From Alphaproteobacteria bacterium CG1_02_46_17 (GTDB lineage Bacteria; Pseudomonadota; Alphaproteobacteria; Micavibrionales; Micavibrionaceae), in contig MNUG01000016.1 in assembly GCA_001871905.1 (NCBI GenBank), positions 1 to 45,260 on the forward strand: DNA of 45,260 nt. Reading direction: 5' to 3'. Within the stretch, counting starts at the first letter, position 1; every line of letters begins with the position of its first letter. Positions 35,070 through 44,517 of the stretch are shown here, in pieces. The position numbers and the translations under genes are program-made. The notes beneath the pieces were generated by a model. The model was not told the DNA's origin, did not search any database, and saw nothing but the letters and a program-made list of their open reading frames with translations.

Positions 35070-36311
35070 TCAGGATGCCTGTTGTTGATCCAGCCCAAAA
35101 GCTGTATGCAGCGATCTTACCGCCAGTTCAGTGAATTTTTCGTCAATCAGAACACTAACTTTGATTTCCGACGTTGTAATTGCCTGAATATTAATTTTGT
35201 TTTCCGCCAGAGTAGTAAACATGGTTTGAGCCACACCTGTATGCGAACTCATCCCAATACCGATAATCGAAACTTTGGCAATGTCGTTGGCAATCCTGAT
35301 CTCAGTATTTTTAAGAAAATCAAGTCCTTCCAGAAGCGTTTTGACCTTGCTTGAATCGATTTTAGGAACCGTAAAAGTCATATCAGTAGTTTTTCCGTCT
35401 GGTGACACATTTTGGACAATGACATCAACATTTATCCCTGCCCCACCCAGTGGAGCAAAAATTGATGCGGCGACCCCCGGCATATCGGGAACAGAGATCA
35501 GAGTGACTTTGGATTCATTTCGAGTATAGGCTATGCCATTCACAATTTGTTTTTCCACAATATCATTTTCTCCTACGATGATTGTTCCCGGAAGATCACT
35601 TCCAATTCCGGAGTTAAAGCTTGATAAAACCTGCAATGGAACATTCCATGCCATGGCTAGTTCAACTGAACGGGGATGCAGCACTTTTGCTCCTAGGGCA
35701 GCCATTTCCAGCATTTCTTCATACGATACCTTATCCAGCTTTTTGGCAAGAGGGACAAGCCGTGGGTCAGTTGTATAAACGCCGTCCACATCCGTATAGA
35801 TATCACATCGGTCCGATTTTATGGCTGCCGCCAAAGCAACAGCTGTTGTATCTGACCCACCGCGTCCCAAGGTCGATATACGCCCTGATTTTGAAACACC
35901 CTGAAATCCTGCCACTACCGGAGTTACCCCGTTCTGAAGAAGGTCATTAAGTTTTTCCGGGGGTATATCATCAATGCGTGAGCGCCCATGCTGATCATTG
36001 CAAATAATTGGCACTTGCCATCCGGTCATAGAGCGAGACTCTAGTCCGAGTTTTTGTAAAGCCAGTGCCATTAGGCCGCAGGTGATTTGCTCCCCACTAG
36101 CAACAACGGCATCATATTCTTTTGCGTCGCACCCCGGATCAATTTGTTGGCAGTAATCGACAAGCTGGTTGGTTACACCAGCCATAGCAGAGACAACAAC
36201 GACGACTTGATTTCCTCGCTTTGTTTCAGACAGAACTTTATTGGCAGCATTTTCTATCCTTGCCGGATCAGCGACAGAGGTTCCCCCGAACTTTACAACG
36301 ATACGCGCCAT
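35070..36311 (-). CDS. lysC: Aspartate kinase
   Basis: This 413-aa enzyme phosphorylates aspartate, the first step towards lysine, threonine, methionine and diaminopimelate. The N-terminal KFGGTSV is at 5-11, GRGGSDTTAVALAAA and DGVYTTDPR follow. Two ACT domains (about 265-405) suggest feedback control by lysine and threonine, as in related LysC. It is divergent from ubiG with a 94-bp gap, and upstream of rodZ. Confidence 0.96.
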   Translation of the reverse strand: MARIVVKFGGTSVADPARIENAANKVLSETKRGNQVVVVVSAMAGVTNQLVDYCQQIDPGCDAKEYDAVVASGEQITCGLMALALQKLGLESRSMTGWQVPIICNDQHGRSRIDDIPPEKLNDLLQNGVTPVVAGFQGVSKSGRISTLGRGGSDTTAVALAAAIKSDRCDIYTDVDGVYTTDPRLVPLAKKLDKVSYEEMLEMAALGAKVLHPRSVELAMAWNVPLQVLSSFNSGIGSDLPGTIIVGENDIVEKQIVNGIAYTRNESKVTLISVPDMPGVAASIFAPLGGAGINVDVIVQNVSPDGKTTDMTFTVPKIDSSKVKTLLEGLDFLKNTEIRIANDIAKVSIIGIGMSSHTGVAQTMFTTLAENKINIQAITTSEIKVSVLIDEKFTELAVRSLHTAFGLDQQQAS

Positions 36312-36405
36312 TCAATATGCTTTCCTGCTTATTTTAGTACCTGCATTAAAGCAAGCAAGTTGGAAATATATAGCCTTTCCACAAAAATTTCTATATTGTA
36401 CGGAC

Positions 36406-37140
36406 ATGAAATCTGCCAAAGTATCACTTAAACTTGTATCGACTGTCGATCCTGATGAGATTGCCCATTTTTCCTCACATTCCTCGGATTGGTGGGATAG
36501 ATATGGCACATATGCCCCACTACACAAAATGGGGGCTGCAAGGATGAGTTATATTAAGGATGCCTTGGGTGGTGATTTAACTGGTAAATCAGTTTTGGAT
36601 ATTGGTTGTGGAGGTGGATTGATATGCGAGCCTATGGCACGTCTTGGCGCGAAAGTAACAGGCGTTGATGCTGATCAAACCGCAATCAAAGTTGCAATAG
36701 GACATGCCAAGGCGCAAGAACTTAATATCTCGTATTTTTGCGGTGCAGCAGAAACTCTGGTTGAAGAGCGGAAAAAATTCGATGCCATTACAGCCCTTGA
36801 GATTCTCGAACATGTTTCGTCTCCTCTGGCCTTTGTTGATCTATGTTCCCAACTCCTGAAACCAGAGGGAAAGGTTATTTTTTCAACACTTAACCGCACC
36901 TGGAAGTCATATGGATTGGGCATTTTTCTTGCTGAACGTGTTTTAAGCTGGGCTCCTCCCAATACCCACCAGTGGAATAAATTCATTCGTCCCTCAGAGC
37001 TTTCCAGAATGGTGGAAGCTTCTGGAATGAACGTAGAATCCGCATGTGGACTGATTTACCGCCCCCTTCAAGGAGAGTTTGCATTGCATCCGCATGATCT
37101 GGATATCAATTATTTCATGGTAGCCACTTTGTCCAAATAG
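36406..37140 (+). CDS. ubiG: Ubiquinone biosynthesis O-methyltransferase
   Basis: This 244-aa SAM-dependent enzyme carries out the O-methylation steps of ubiquinone synthesis. The SAM site is VLDIGCGGGLICEPMARLGA in parts (GCGGG near 65-69), with GVDAD and EILEHV following. The N-terminal EIAHFSSHSSDWWD is typical of UbiG. I chose the ATG at 36406; the frame runs open upstream but only into the lysC promoter gap. It is divergent from lysC, an arrangement common in alphaproteobacteria. Confidence 0.95.
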   Translation: MKSAKVSLKLVSTVDPDEIAHFSSHSSDWWDRYGTYAPLHKMGAARMSYIKDALGGDLTGKSVLDIGCGGGLICEPMARLGAKVTGVDADQTAIKVAIGHAKAQELNISYFCGAAETLVEERKKFDAITALEILEHVSSPLAFVDLCSQLLKPEGKVIFSTLNRTWKSYGLGIFLAERVLSWAPPNTHQWNKFIRPSELSRMVEASGMNVESACGLIYRPLQGEFALHPHDLDINYFMVATLSK

Positions 37141-37154
37141 GGTTACATTCTGGC

Positions 37155-37349
37155 ATGACACCTATCATCCTGATTCTTACTGTTCTAACTTTATTTGCTG
37201 TTGTCGGCGTCTTATTGCTTGGCCTTGTTACTTTGTTGAAAGGTGGGGAGCTGAGCAAAAAATATGGCAATAAACTGATGCGTTTACGCGTTATTTTACA
37301 GGCTGTTTGCTTGGCGCTGCTGGCTTCCTTGTGGATATTGACCCAATAA
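37155..37349 (+). CDS. HIG1-type small twin-membrane-helix protein
   Basis: This 64-aa protein has two membrane helices (about 3-28 and 45-62) joined by a positive loop with KYGNKLMRLRV. That loop and length mark the HIG1 (hypoxia-induced) family; mitochondrial relatives affect respiratory complexes, and the bacterial role is unknown. It lies between ubiG and etfB, matching a respiratory setting. Confidence 0.88.
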   Translation: MTPIILILTVLTLFAVVGVLLLGLVTLLKGGELSKKYGNKLMRLRVILQAVCLALLASLWILTQ

Positions 37350-37376
37350 AAATCCAGAAAATATAAGAGAATGAAT

Positions 37377-38144
37377 ATGAAAGTACTTATACCTGTTAAG
37401 CGCGTTGTTGATTATAATGTCAAAATCCGGATCAAATCTGACAAATCAGGAATCGAACTAAATAACGTCAAAATGTCGATGAATCCATTTGACGAGATTG
37501 CCGTTGAAGAAGCCGTGCGTCTGAAAGAAAAAGGAATCGTGTCAGAAATTGTTGTAGTGTCTATTGGTCCCGACAAAGCTCAAGACGTTATTCGTACAGC
37601 AATGGCCGTTGGGGCTGACCGTGGCATTCTTGTAAAAACAGATGTGCCGACCGATCTTGGTGGGGTAGAACCTTTGGCGGTTGCAAAAACTCTCAAGGCA
37701 ATAATTGACAAAGAGCAGCCAGGTCTTGTGATCATGGGAAAACAATCTATTGATGATGACAGTAACCAGACAGGCCAAATGCTTGCCGCCATAATGGGAT
37801 GGCCACAGGCAACTTTTGCATCTGAGATTATTATAGATTCAGAAATCTCAGCTCATGTAACGCGTGAGATTGATGGGGGCCTCGAAACTTTGCAGATTTC
37901 TTTGCCAGCTGTCATGACAGTCGATTTGAGATTGAATGAACCGAGATATGCAGCTCTTCCCAACATTATGAAGGCAAAGCAAAAGCCGATGGAAACACTT
38001 TCTGCAGAAGATCTGGGGGTGGACTATTCCCCGCGTTTGAAGTTGGTATCTTTGGAAGAGCCCCCTGTTCGTAGTGCCGGAATCAAAGTCGAGTCGGTTG
38101 ATGCCTTGATCGACAAATTGAAAAACGAAGCAAAAGTTATCTAA
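37377..38144 (+). CDS. etfB: Electron transfer flavoprotein, beta subunit
   Basis: This 255-aa subunit pairs with EtfA to pass electrons from acyl-CoA dehydrogenases to the quinone pool. The start [27 protein letters not shown]-like [10 protein letters not shown] and [17 protein letters not shown] near 123-139 are conserved; the C-terminal AKQKP-METL loop is also typical. The ATG at 37377 was chosen over one at 37371. etfA follows 25 bp later. Confidence 0.96.
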   Translation: MKVLIPVKRVVDYNVKIRIKSDKSGIELNNVKMSMNPFDEIAVEEAVRLKEKGIVSEIVVVSIGPDKAQDVIRTAMAVGADRGILVKTDVPTDLGGVEPLAVAKTLKAIIDKEQPGLVIMGKQSIDDDSNQTGQMLAAIMGWPQATFASEIIIDSEISAHVTREIDGGLETLQISLPAVMTVDLRLNEPRYAALPNIMKAKQKPMETLSAEDLGVDYSPRLKLVSLEEPPVRSAGIKVESVDALIDKLKNEAKVI

Positions 38145-38169
38145 CTAAAGATCAAGAGGACTTCATATC

Positions 38170-39105
38170 ATGGCTATTCTGGTTATTTCCGAGCATTCAG
38201 CTGATCAGATTAAATCGTCAACGTTAAACTGCGTGACGGCGGCACTTAAATTGTCAGGTGACGTCGATTTGCTGGTGGCAGGGAGTTTTCTATCAGGGAT
38301 AGCTCAACAGGCGTCCCAAATTTCAGGCGTATCCAAGGTTATTGCGCTTGATTCCCCTTCCCTGATCCATCAATTGCCGGAAGTGTTAGCCCCCCTCATT
38401 GCTTCGCTGGCTAAAAATTATACGCATGTTCTTGCTCCTGCCACAAATTTTGGAAAAAATCTTTTGCCACGCGTTGCAGGGCTCCTTGATGTCCAACAAA
38501 TTTCCGATGTAATCGAGATTGTATCCGAGGATACCTTTAAACGTCCTGTTTACGCTGGGAATGCTATTGCAATCGTTACCAGTAGTGATGCAATTAAGTT
38601 GATGACCATTCGTGCCACTTCCTTTGATCCGGCACAAGTTTCAGGAGGACCAGCCCCCATTGAACAAGGGGATCACTCCCCTGCTCAGGAGTTTACGGGA
38701 ACCAAATTTATCAAAGAAGAACTGACCAAATCCGAACGCCCTGAGTTGCCAGCAGCAAAGATCGTTGTATCCGGTGGGCGGGGAGTTGGATCGGGCGAGA
38801 ATTTTTCTATTATCTATGGATTGGCAGATAAATTGGGGGCTGCAGTTGGCGCCTCTCGCGCAGCCGTTGATGCAGGATATGTGTCAAATGATTATCAGGT
38901 TGGGCAAACGGGGAAAATTGTTGCTCCCCAGCTTTATATTGCCGTTGGAATTTCCGGTGCAATCCAGCATCTGGCAGGGATGAAAGATTCCAAAGTTATC
39001 GTTGCAATTAACAAAGACCCTGACGCCCCTATTTTTCAGGTGGCGGATTATGGTCTGGTTGCGGATCTGTTTGAGGCCGTTCCTGAACTGACAGAAAAAC
39101 TTTAA
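38170..39105 (+). CDS. etfA: Electron transfer flavoprotein, alpha subunit
   Basis: This 311-aa subunit binds the FAD. The C-terminal domain carries [11 protein letters not shown] (about 199-209), [22 protein letters not shown] and the segment [14 protein letters not shown]. The N-terminal domain is the usual adenine nucleotide-binding fold. Its stop overlaps the 3' end of the convergent pentapeptide gene by 4 bp. The 3-hydroxybutyryl-CoA dehydrogenase gene that often follows is not here. Confidence 0.96.
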   Translation: MAILVISEHSADQIKSSTLNCVTAALKLSGDVDLLVAGSFLSGIAQQASQISGVSKVIALDSPSLIHQLPEVLAPLIASLAKNYTHVLAPATNFGKNLLPRVAGLLDVQQISDVIEIVSEDTFKRPVYAGNAIAIVTSSDAIKLMTIRATSFDPAQVSGGPAPIEQGDHSPAQEFTGTKFIKEELTKSERPELPAAKIVVSGGRGVGSGENFSIIYGLADKLGAAVGASRAAVDAGYVSNDYQVGQTGKIVAPQLYIAVGISGAIQHLAGMKDSKVIVAINKDPDAPIFQVADYGLVADLFEAVPELTEKL

Positions 39106-40406
39106 TACCCTTCCTCTTTGAGAGAGGAAAGTGAAAAAGCCCTTCCGGTTTGTTTCTTATCGAGGATTGCATCGTCTGTAAGTGCATCTTCAAGGATAGC
39201 GCCTTCCAAATTTGCTCCGGTAAAATCACACTCCCGCAGGTCGGCCCCTGTTAAATTGGCATAAGACATATCAGCATGGCACAATGTTGAACCTTTCAAT
39301 TTTGCTTCAGTCAGGTCGGCATATCGGAATTCGGCCCAGTTCAAGTCGCATGGTGCCATGCGCTGGTTATTTCCTTTAGAGAAGAGTAGTGCTGTGAAAT
39401 TGGAGCGCGCCATACGGGCATGCGAGAACTTGGCGCGTTGTAAACTCGACCCACGAAAATCGGCTTCTTCCAGATCACAACGACGAAAATCTGATTCATC
39501 AAGTATTGCACTTTGTAATTCAACACGAAAAAGATTCATGGCAAAAAATTTGGCGCGCTTTGCCTTGAGTGCCGTTAACTTCTCCATTTTCAGGGTTCCT
39601 ATTTCGCGCAAATCATAATCTGACAGGTCAAGTTGACGTCCTTCAACTCCAGAGCTGGATAACCAGAGCTGATGTTCCTCTATTAATTTGACAAGTGGAA
39701 TTTGGAGGTCTGCTACGGAAGGCCCTACGTTCTTATCTGTAATTGCGTGGGACATATCGAATTCATCTTTGACTTTTTCAATATTTGCCCCCGTCAGAAT
39801 AGCATTGTTCAAATCCGCCCCTGCCAGTTGGACACCATTCAAATCTGCGCCTGTCAAGTCGGCCCCCATCAATTTGGCTCCGCGCAAGTCAGCTTGCTGA
39901 ACATTGATACGTGACATAATGGCATCCGAGAAATCCGCATTATTGGCCATAGTCCCGACAAGACGGGCTCCCGAGAGATTGGCTCCACGGAAATTTACAG
40001 CTTGTGGCTTGGTGTAAACGCCATCCTGAGAGATAGCCCCCCCGCGCAGATCGGCCTGTTCAAGATCTGCCCCTATCAGATTTGCACTTTCGATTCTTGT
40101 CCCGCGCAGATCGGCGCGAACAAAACTGGTATTATTCAGATTGGAGAAGCTCAAGTCACAAGCGTAAAGGGTGGATTCCTGAAAATTTGTTCCTCCAAGA
40201 TCCATTCGACGCATAATGCATCCAGAAAAGTCTGCCTGTTTGAGATTTTTATTCTTAAGATCAAGCCCCGTGAGGTCAATATGCTTCAGAGTAGCTCGAC
40301 GCCCGCCTATGCGACCTTCCAGAAAACGTTGATGCAAGTTAACCAATGCATCCAGTTGGTTTTGGCTAAATTTTTCTGTTGATTCGGTCGTTGCCGCGTC
40401 ATTCAT
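39102..40406 (-). CDS. Large pentapeptide-repeat protein (434 aa)
   Basis: Most of this protein is A(D/N)LxG-type pentapeptide repeats in two blocks, about 45-210 and 245-425, separated by a linker near 210-245. They form right-handed quadrilateral beta helices, which in some proteins mimic DNA and shield gyrase and in others are scaffolds. The first 40 residues include FLEGRIGGRRATLKHIDLTG. No signal peptide, membrane segment or enzymatic domain is seen, so it is probably cytosolic and a scaffold or binding protein; its partner is unknown. It converges with etfA with a 4-bp overlap. The ATG at 40406 is preceded by a weak Shine-Dalgarno. Confidence 0.92.
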   Translation of the reverse strand: MNDAATTESTEKFSQNQLDALVNLHQRFLEGRIGGRRATLKHIDLTGLDLKNKNLKQADFSGCIMRRMDLGGTNFQESTLYACDLSFSNLNNTSFVRADLRGTRIESANLIGADLEQADLRGGAISQDGVYTKPQAVNFRGANLSGARLVGTMANNADFSDAIMSRINVQQADLRGAKLMGADLTGADLNGVQLAGADLNNAILTGANIEKVKDEFDMSHAITDKNVGPSVADLQIPLVKLIEEHQLWLSSSGVEGRQLDLSDYDLREIGTLKMEKLTALKAKRAKFFAMNLFRVELQSAILDESDFRRCDLEEADFRGSSLQRAKFSHARMARSNFTALLFSKGNNQRMAPCDLNWAEFRYADLTEAKLKGSTLCHADMSYANLTGADLRECDFTGANLEGAILEDALTDDAILDKKQTGRAFSLSSLKEEGY

Positions 40407-40445
40407 TAGAAAATATCCATTTCGAGTATCTGTTTAACATGACGC

Positions 40446-40472
40446 AAAAAAGTTAAGTTTTCTTAACTTTTT
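40446..40472 (-). terminator. Terminator of the TlpA-like gene
   Basis: AAAAAGTTAAG and CTTAACTTTTT pair over 11 bp around a 4-nt loop, with a T-run at the minus-strand end. It is 16 bp past the TlpA-like stop codon and before the pentapeptide gene. Confidence 0.85.
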
Positions 40473-40487
40473 CAAGAGATTTCAATT

Positions 40488-41159
40488 TTATTCAGATTTT
40501 ATCGTTGGTTGCTCCAGCAGATCTAGAAATTTCTGTATATAAGCATCATTCCATTTACCATCCCCTTCCAGCCTGTACATTACTTGTCCATCTGGATTCA
40601 CGATGATCGAGGTTGGAAAAGTTTTTACATCCAGCCAACGTTTAATGTAGGTACGGTTATCATAGAAACTGTTTTCAAAAGGCAGCCCTATATCTTTATA
40701 AATTTTTTCTACATCAGCAAAACCATTCCGGTTCTCCGCGACAAAGATAATGTGAACATCAGGACGGTTTTTTTGCAATAAGGTCAGGCTGGGCAGTTCC
40801 ACCATACAGACACCGCACCAAGGTGCCCAAAAGTTAATAATAGTCAATTTGTGCTTATCCTGAATCAAAAAGGCAGGATCTCTGTTCATTGTTTCAACTT
40901 CCAGATTACGGATCAGCTGATCTCCATCATATTTTTTGACTTTGAAAAAGTCCTCATCAAGCTGTTTTTGGATATCTTGTGGGATATCAAGATGAATATG
41001 GTGAAGGGCAGGTTTTTCTTTGGCGATTGGCCCCGAGGATGCCATTGCGGCTTTGTGTGCCCATATGGTGGCCGCAAAAGCAATAAGGAAAATATATGCT
41101 GCTATTTTTATTGTTAGCGAGGATAAGAAGATGTCTCTTGGATTGAAGACGTAAAGCAT
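40488..41159 (-). CDS. TlpA-like membrane-anchored thioredoxin
   Basis: This 223-aa protein has an N-terminal membrane anchor (about 14-38) and a periplasmic thioredoxin-fold domain (about 95-215). The active site is WAPWCGVC with C115 and C118, and the cis-proline lies in TFPTS. Members reduce disulfides in periplasmic or cytochrome-assembly proteins. I chose the ATG at 41159; the open frame extends further, but only across the divergent LptM-like gene. In related genomes argH lies divergent here. Confidence 0.88.
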   Translation of the reverse strand: MLYVFNPRDIFLSSLTIKIAAYIFLIAFAATIWAHKAAMASSGPIAKEKPALHHIHLDIPQDIQKQLDEDFFKVKKYDGDQLIRNLEVETMNRDPAFLIQDKHKLTIINFWAPWCGVCMVELPSLTLLQKNRPDVHIIFVAENRNGFADVEKIYKDIGLPFENSFYDNRTYIKRWLDVKTFPTSIIVNPDGQVMYRLEGDGKWNDAYIQKFLDLLEQPTIKSE

Positions 41160-41196
41160 CTTTTTATAACCTTTATTCTGTGCTATTCCTTGAAAC

Positions 41197-41382
41197 ATGA
41201 GCAGTTTCCTATTCGATTTAGGCGCTTGGCGCTTTCTGGTTACATTTTGCCTTCTGGCGAGTTCTTGCCTGATCCTTTCAGGCTGTGGTATCAAGCCAGG
41301 AGAGCTGTCTCCTCCGTCTCAGTCCAACAGTGACGATGAGAAACAGGATCAATTTCCTGCCGTTTATCCGTCTTCTCCGTGA
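41197..41382 (+). CDS. LptM-like small lipoprotein (61 aa)
   Basis: A signal peptide of about 29 residues (RFLVTFCLLASSCLILSGC) ends in lipobox LSGC. The mature part starts CGIKPGELSPPS, like LptM (YifL), a tiny lipoprotein that assists LptD assembly and has the pattern CGxKGPLxxPP. Such genes usually precede lysA, which is missing here. The 3' end overlaps the convergent MJ0042 gene by 19 bp. The start lacks a clear Shine-Dalgarno. I am moderately sure it is expressed. Confidence 0.7.
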   Translation: MSSFLFDLGAWRFLVTFCLLASSCLILSGCGIKPGELSPPSQSNSDDEKQDQFPAVYPSSP

Positions 41383-42170
41383 TTCTCCTCAGGTAAAGGG
41401 AGGCTTGTGAATCTGATTGTAAGCTTTCGTGCTGCGTCAGGGACATCTGTTCCCAGATCAATTTGAAAGTCTATCCGGTCTTCGCTCCCAATTGTGGGCT
41501 GCCCAAGATCTAAATCACGATTATATATTTCATGAGAGTCCTTATCAAGCAGCACGACAGAAATTATAGGTACTGGTACCTCTTGTTTGGATAGATTCAG
41601 CAGCATGCCAGAGAGTTTCGTCGTCCCCTCACCCTTTGAAATTTCAAGGCGGTCAAAAGCCAAATTCTCCTCTGGATTGGGAGTAGAGGCAACTTCTTCA
41701 GCTTTCTTTAAGCCGAGGGCTTCAAATATAGGCTCTGTTTGTGGAAAATTATGCGAAATTTTATTATGGGTCAGTAAAATCGCACTCAATAATACGGAAA
41801 AGGCAATGGCAGCTGCCGCTATACCGCCAAATGTCTTTTTATCAAGGTGTAATCGGGACTTAAAATTAATGGCCTTTCTATCCAGCCAAAATTTTAGGCG
41901 CGAACGATAACCCGATATAAACTCCTTGAGTCTTGTAAACAGTCCGGTTTGTTCCTCTTCCTTAATATTTGAAGTCAGGTGATCTTCAAAACCAATTTCA
42001 TCAATTTCGACGGACTGAATACGTGAAATGAGCTCGTCTAGAGAGTCTTTTTCTGATTTTTGTACCCATTCGTGCTTGCATTTGGCACAACGCACAGCCC
42101 GCCCTTGCTCGCCAATTGTTTCGGCGGACACCATATATTGTGCAGAACAAGCGGGACAGGTTAAAATCAT
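41364..42170 (-). CDS. MJ0042-type zinc-ribbon membrane protein with DUF3426
   Basis: This 268-aa protein starts with a zinc ribbon using C5, C8, C28 and C31 (CPACSAQY, RCAKCKHEW). A charged linker leads to one membrane segment (about 118-136) and a C-terminal DUF3426 domain (about 160-260) outside the membrane. The role is unknown, though it is regularly divergent from ftsE-ftsX in alphaproteobacteria, as here. The ATG at 42170 was kept. Confidence 0.9.
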   Translation of the reverse strand: MILTCPACSAQYMVSAETIGEQGRAVRCAKCKHEWVQKSEKDSLDELISRIQSVEIDEIGFEDHLTSNIKEEEQTGLFTRLKEFISGYRSRLKFWLDRKAINFKSRLHLDKKTFGGIAAAAIAFSVLLSAILLTHNKISHNFPQTEPIFEALGLKKAEEVASTPNPEENLAFDRLEISKGEGTTKLSGMLLNLSKQEVPVPIISVVLLDKDSHEIYNRDLDLGQPTIGSEDRIDFQIDLGTDVPDAARKLTIRFTSLPLPEENHGEDG

Positions 42171-42248
42171 GCCTTCAATCCGTAAGGAGTCTCATGTATT
42201 TATAATATGTTGCTGAGTCGCTTTGAGCAAGCAAGGTTTGTGGTTCTG

Positions 42249-42980
42249 ATGATTAAATTTGAGCATGTTGGGTTGCGTTATGGAATCGGCCCCGAGGTTT
42301 TGAGTGATGTATCCTTTACACTCTCGCCGGGATCGTTCCATTTTTTGTGTGGGCCAAGCGGGGCAGGTAAAACTTCGCTGATGTCCTTGCTTTATCTTGG
42401 ACGTCGTCCGACCAGAGGGTCTATCCATGCTTTTGATAAAAACACCAATGTGCTTGATCGCTCTGAGCTAGCAAAATTACGACAGAATATTGGTGTAATT
42501 TTTCAGGATTTTCGTCTTTTGCCTCATATGTCTGCGTTCGAGAATGTTGCTCTGCCCTTACGTATCGGTGGACTAAATGAGAAGAAAATAAAATCCCATG
42601 TCGAAGAATTGCTGGACTGGGTGGGTTTGGGAGATTGTATGCATCGTCTCCCACCTACTATGTCGGGAGGGCAGCAACAAAGAATTGCCATTGCGCGCGC
42701 CGTAATTGCTAATCCGAAATTACTTCTAGCTGATGAGCCCACCGGAAACCTTGATGACGAGATCGGCATGAAACTTATGGGCCTGTTTGAACAGCTCAAC
42801 AAGATGGGAACAACCATTGTTATTGCCACACACAGTTTGCAGATTCTCGAGAGATTGCCCCATCCACGTCTTATTCTAGAGGCTGGAAATCTTCATGTAT
42901 TTGACCCGAAGGTAGCAATCTCGGATTCTCCCCCTATCCCCTCGCCTCAGACTTATGTAGAAGGAGGATTGGATGTCTAG
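42249..42980 (+). CDS. ftsE: Cell division ATP-binding protein FtsE
   Basis: This 243-aa ABC ATPase works with FtsX to activate cell-wall hydrolases at the division site. Walker A GPSGAGKT is at 35-42, the signature is MSGGQQQR, one residue off the usual LSGGQ, and Walker B LLLADEPTGNLD follows. I chose the ATG at 42249; the upstream frame from 42207 is not conserved. It overlaps ftsX by 8 bp. Confidence 0.95.
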   Translation: MIKFEHVGLRYGIGPEVLSDVSFTLSPGSFHFLCGPSGAGKTSLMSLLYLGRRPTRGSIHAFDKNTNVLDRSELAKLRQNIGVIFQDFRLLPHMSAFENVALPLRIGGLNEKKIKSHVEELLDWVGLGDCMHRLPPTMSGGQQQRIAIARAVIANPKLLLADEPTGNLDDEIGMKLMGLFEQLNKMGTTIVIATHSLQILERLPHPRLILEAGNLHVFDPKVAISDSPPIPSPQTYVEGGLDV

Positions 42981-43872
42981 AATTTTTGCCCTGTCTTCCA
43001 GAAAAAATGTCGGATATGACGTGCCTCTGCATTTGAAGCTTGGTACAGAGTTTCTGGTCTTGCTGATAACACTAATGTCTTTTTTGTCGATATTGGCTTT
43101 GATAGGTGTCGTTAGTCTGGGGCATATGACCAAATCGTGGACGTCAGGACTTGAAAATTCCATCACAATTGAGATTCCCGCCGCAAATATCTCTGAAGAC
43201 AACATCAAATCCTTGCTAGAAGGATTGCGTAAAATTGATGGAGTCCAGCAGGCTCAGCGTCTTAGTCAAAAAGATATGCAGGATATGCTTTCTCCGTGGC
43301 TGGGCGATGTGTCAGGACTATGGGATGATTTGCCTGTTCCTGCTTTGATTACTGTGAATATCCGTGAACGCAGCACTTTAATTACCAGTGAAATCACTGC
43401 GACCACGCGTCGGTTATTGCCGGACGCCAATGTTGATGCCCATGAAGAATGGCTTCATGACTTATTAAAGCTGGCCAATGGATTAAGATTGCTGTCTCTT
43501 TCCGTATTTTGTTTGATTATGTTGGTCACTGCAGCGGTCGTTGGAGGGGCTGTGCGTTCAAGAATGGCAATTCATCACCGTGAATTGGAATTGTTGCATA
43601 TTATGGGGGCCTCAGACTCCTATATTACCCACCAATTTGTGAGATATATATTCGTTCAATCCTTGAAAGGTGTTTGCATCGGGATCCTTCTGGGATTTGC
43701 TACAATCGGCACGTTTGGGCTCTTGTCCCATAAAAACCCGGGAACTTTGCCCGATATATCCCTCTCCGGTTCTGAATGGGGGCTTTTTGTAGTTGTTCCT
43801 CTTCTTTTATCCCTGATTGGGGTGTGGGCCGCACGCATTACAGCCTTGCGTGTCCTGCGTGAAATGCCGTAG
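42973..43872 (+). CDS. ftsX: Cell division protein FtsX
   Basis: This 299-aa permease-like subunit has four membrane segments (about 30-52, 172-197, 225-248 and 270-290) and an external loop (about 60-165) that in this family activates amidase regulators. The size and pairing with ftsE are typical. It overlaps ftsE by 8 bp and ends 10 bp before the DUF218 gene. Confidence 0.93.
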   Translation: MSRIFALSSRKNVGYDVPLHLKLGTEFLVLLITLMSFLSILALIGVVSLGHMTKSWTSGLENSITIEIPAANISEDNIKSLLEGLRKIDGVQQAQRLSQKDMQDMLSPWLGDVSGLWDDLPVPALITVNIRERSTLITSEITATTRRLLPDANVDAHEEWLHDLLKLANGLRLLSLSVFCLIMLVTAAVVGGAVRSRMAIHHRELELLHIMGASDSYITHQFVRYIFVQSLKGVCIGILLGFATIGTFGLLSHKNPGTLPDISLSGSEWGLFVVVPLLLSLIGVWAARITALRVLREMP

Positions 43873-43882
43873 TCTGCCTGCT

Positions 43883-44515
43883 ATGTTAAAAACTTTCAGA
43901 TATATGATATGGACACTGTTGGTCACGGTGGGGGTTCCCCTGTTGTGCTGGACATGTGGTTTTTTGATCTATTGCGCCTCTATCAATTATATTCCGACAT
44001 CCCCACCTACCCCCGAATTGGACGCCGCAATCGTCCTGACTGGGGGCAGCAATCGAGTCAGTCAAGGGTTTGAACTTTTGGCCGAGCATAAAGTCAAATA
44101 TCTGCTCATCAGTGGTGTTCATTCTGGCGTCACTTTGAGTGATCTTTTGAAGCTGTGGAACGGTGATATGACCCAGATTGATCAGAAGGCTGTTACATTG
44201 GGGCGCGAAGCTGGGAACACGATCGGTAACGCTGTCGAGGCCTCAGACTGGATCAAGAAAAACAATATCGAAGAGGTTTATATTATTACATCCAATTATC
44301 ATATGCCGCGCTCTTTATTAGAGTTTCGTCACGAGTTGCCCCAAACCCACCTTGTTCCCTATGCTGTTCAACCAGAAGATTTTCTATGGACACAACCATT
44401 GTACTGGAAAACAGCATTTCTGGAGTTTCATAAGCTGGTTATCAGTCTATACCGCGTTTTGATCCATCCCAATGCAAAACAACCTATCCCTCCCTCTCTT
44501 ATTCTGAAGAAATAA
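43883..44515 (+). CDS. DUF218 / YdcF family protein
   Basis: This 210-aa protein has one N-terminal membrane segment (about 8-30) and a DUF218 domain (about 45-180) with AAIVLTGG, LLISGV and TSNYHMPRS motifs, as in SanA/YdcF proteins. It is shorter than the first DUF218 protein of the window. The reaction is unknown. The ATG at 43883 was chosen over a start inside ftsX. The order ftsE-ftsX-DUF218-plsC is common in alphaproteobacteria. Confidence 0.9.
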   Translation: MLKTFRYMIWTLLVTVGVPLLCWTCGFLIYCASINYIPTSPPTPELDAAIVLTGGSNRVSQGFELLAEHKVKYLLISGVHSGVTLSDLLKLWNGDMTQIDQKAVTLGREAGNTIGNAVEASDWIKKNNIEEVYIITSNYHMPRSLLEFRHELPQTHLVPYAVQPEDFLWTQPLYWKTAFLEFHKLVISLYRVLIHPNAKQPIPPSLILKK

Positions 44516-44517
44516 TT

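Noticed and set aside
36370-36385. TTTCCACA near the lysC-ubiG promoter gap as a DnaA box
   Set aside because: It departs from TTATCCACA and has no neighbouring boxes.
39102-40406. The repeated sequence of the pentapeptide gene as a DNA repeat array or CRISPR
   Set aside because: The periodicity is 15 nt and follows codons of the A(D/N)LxG motif; there are no conserved repeats with unique spacers.
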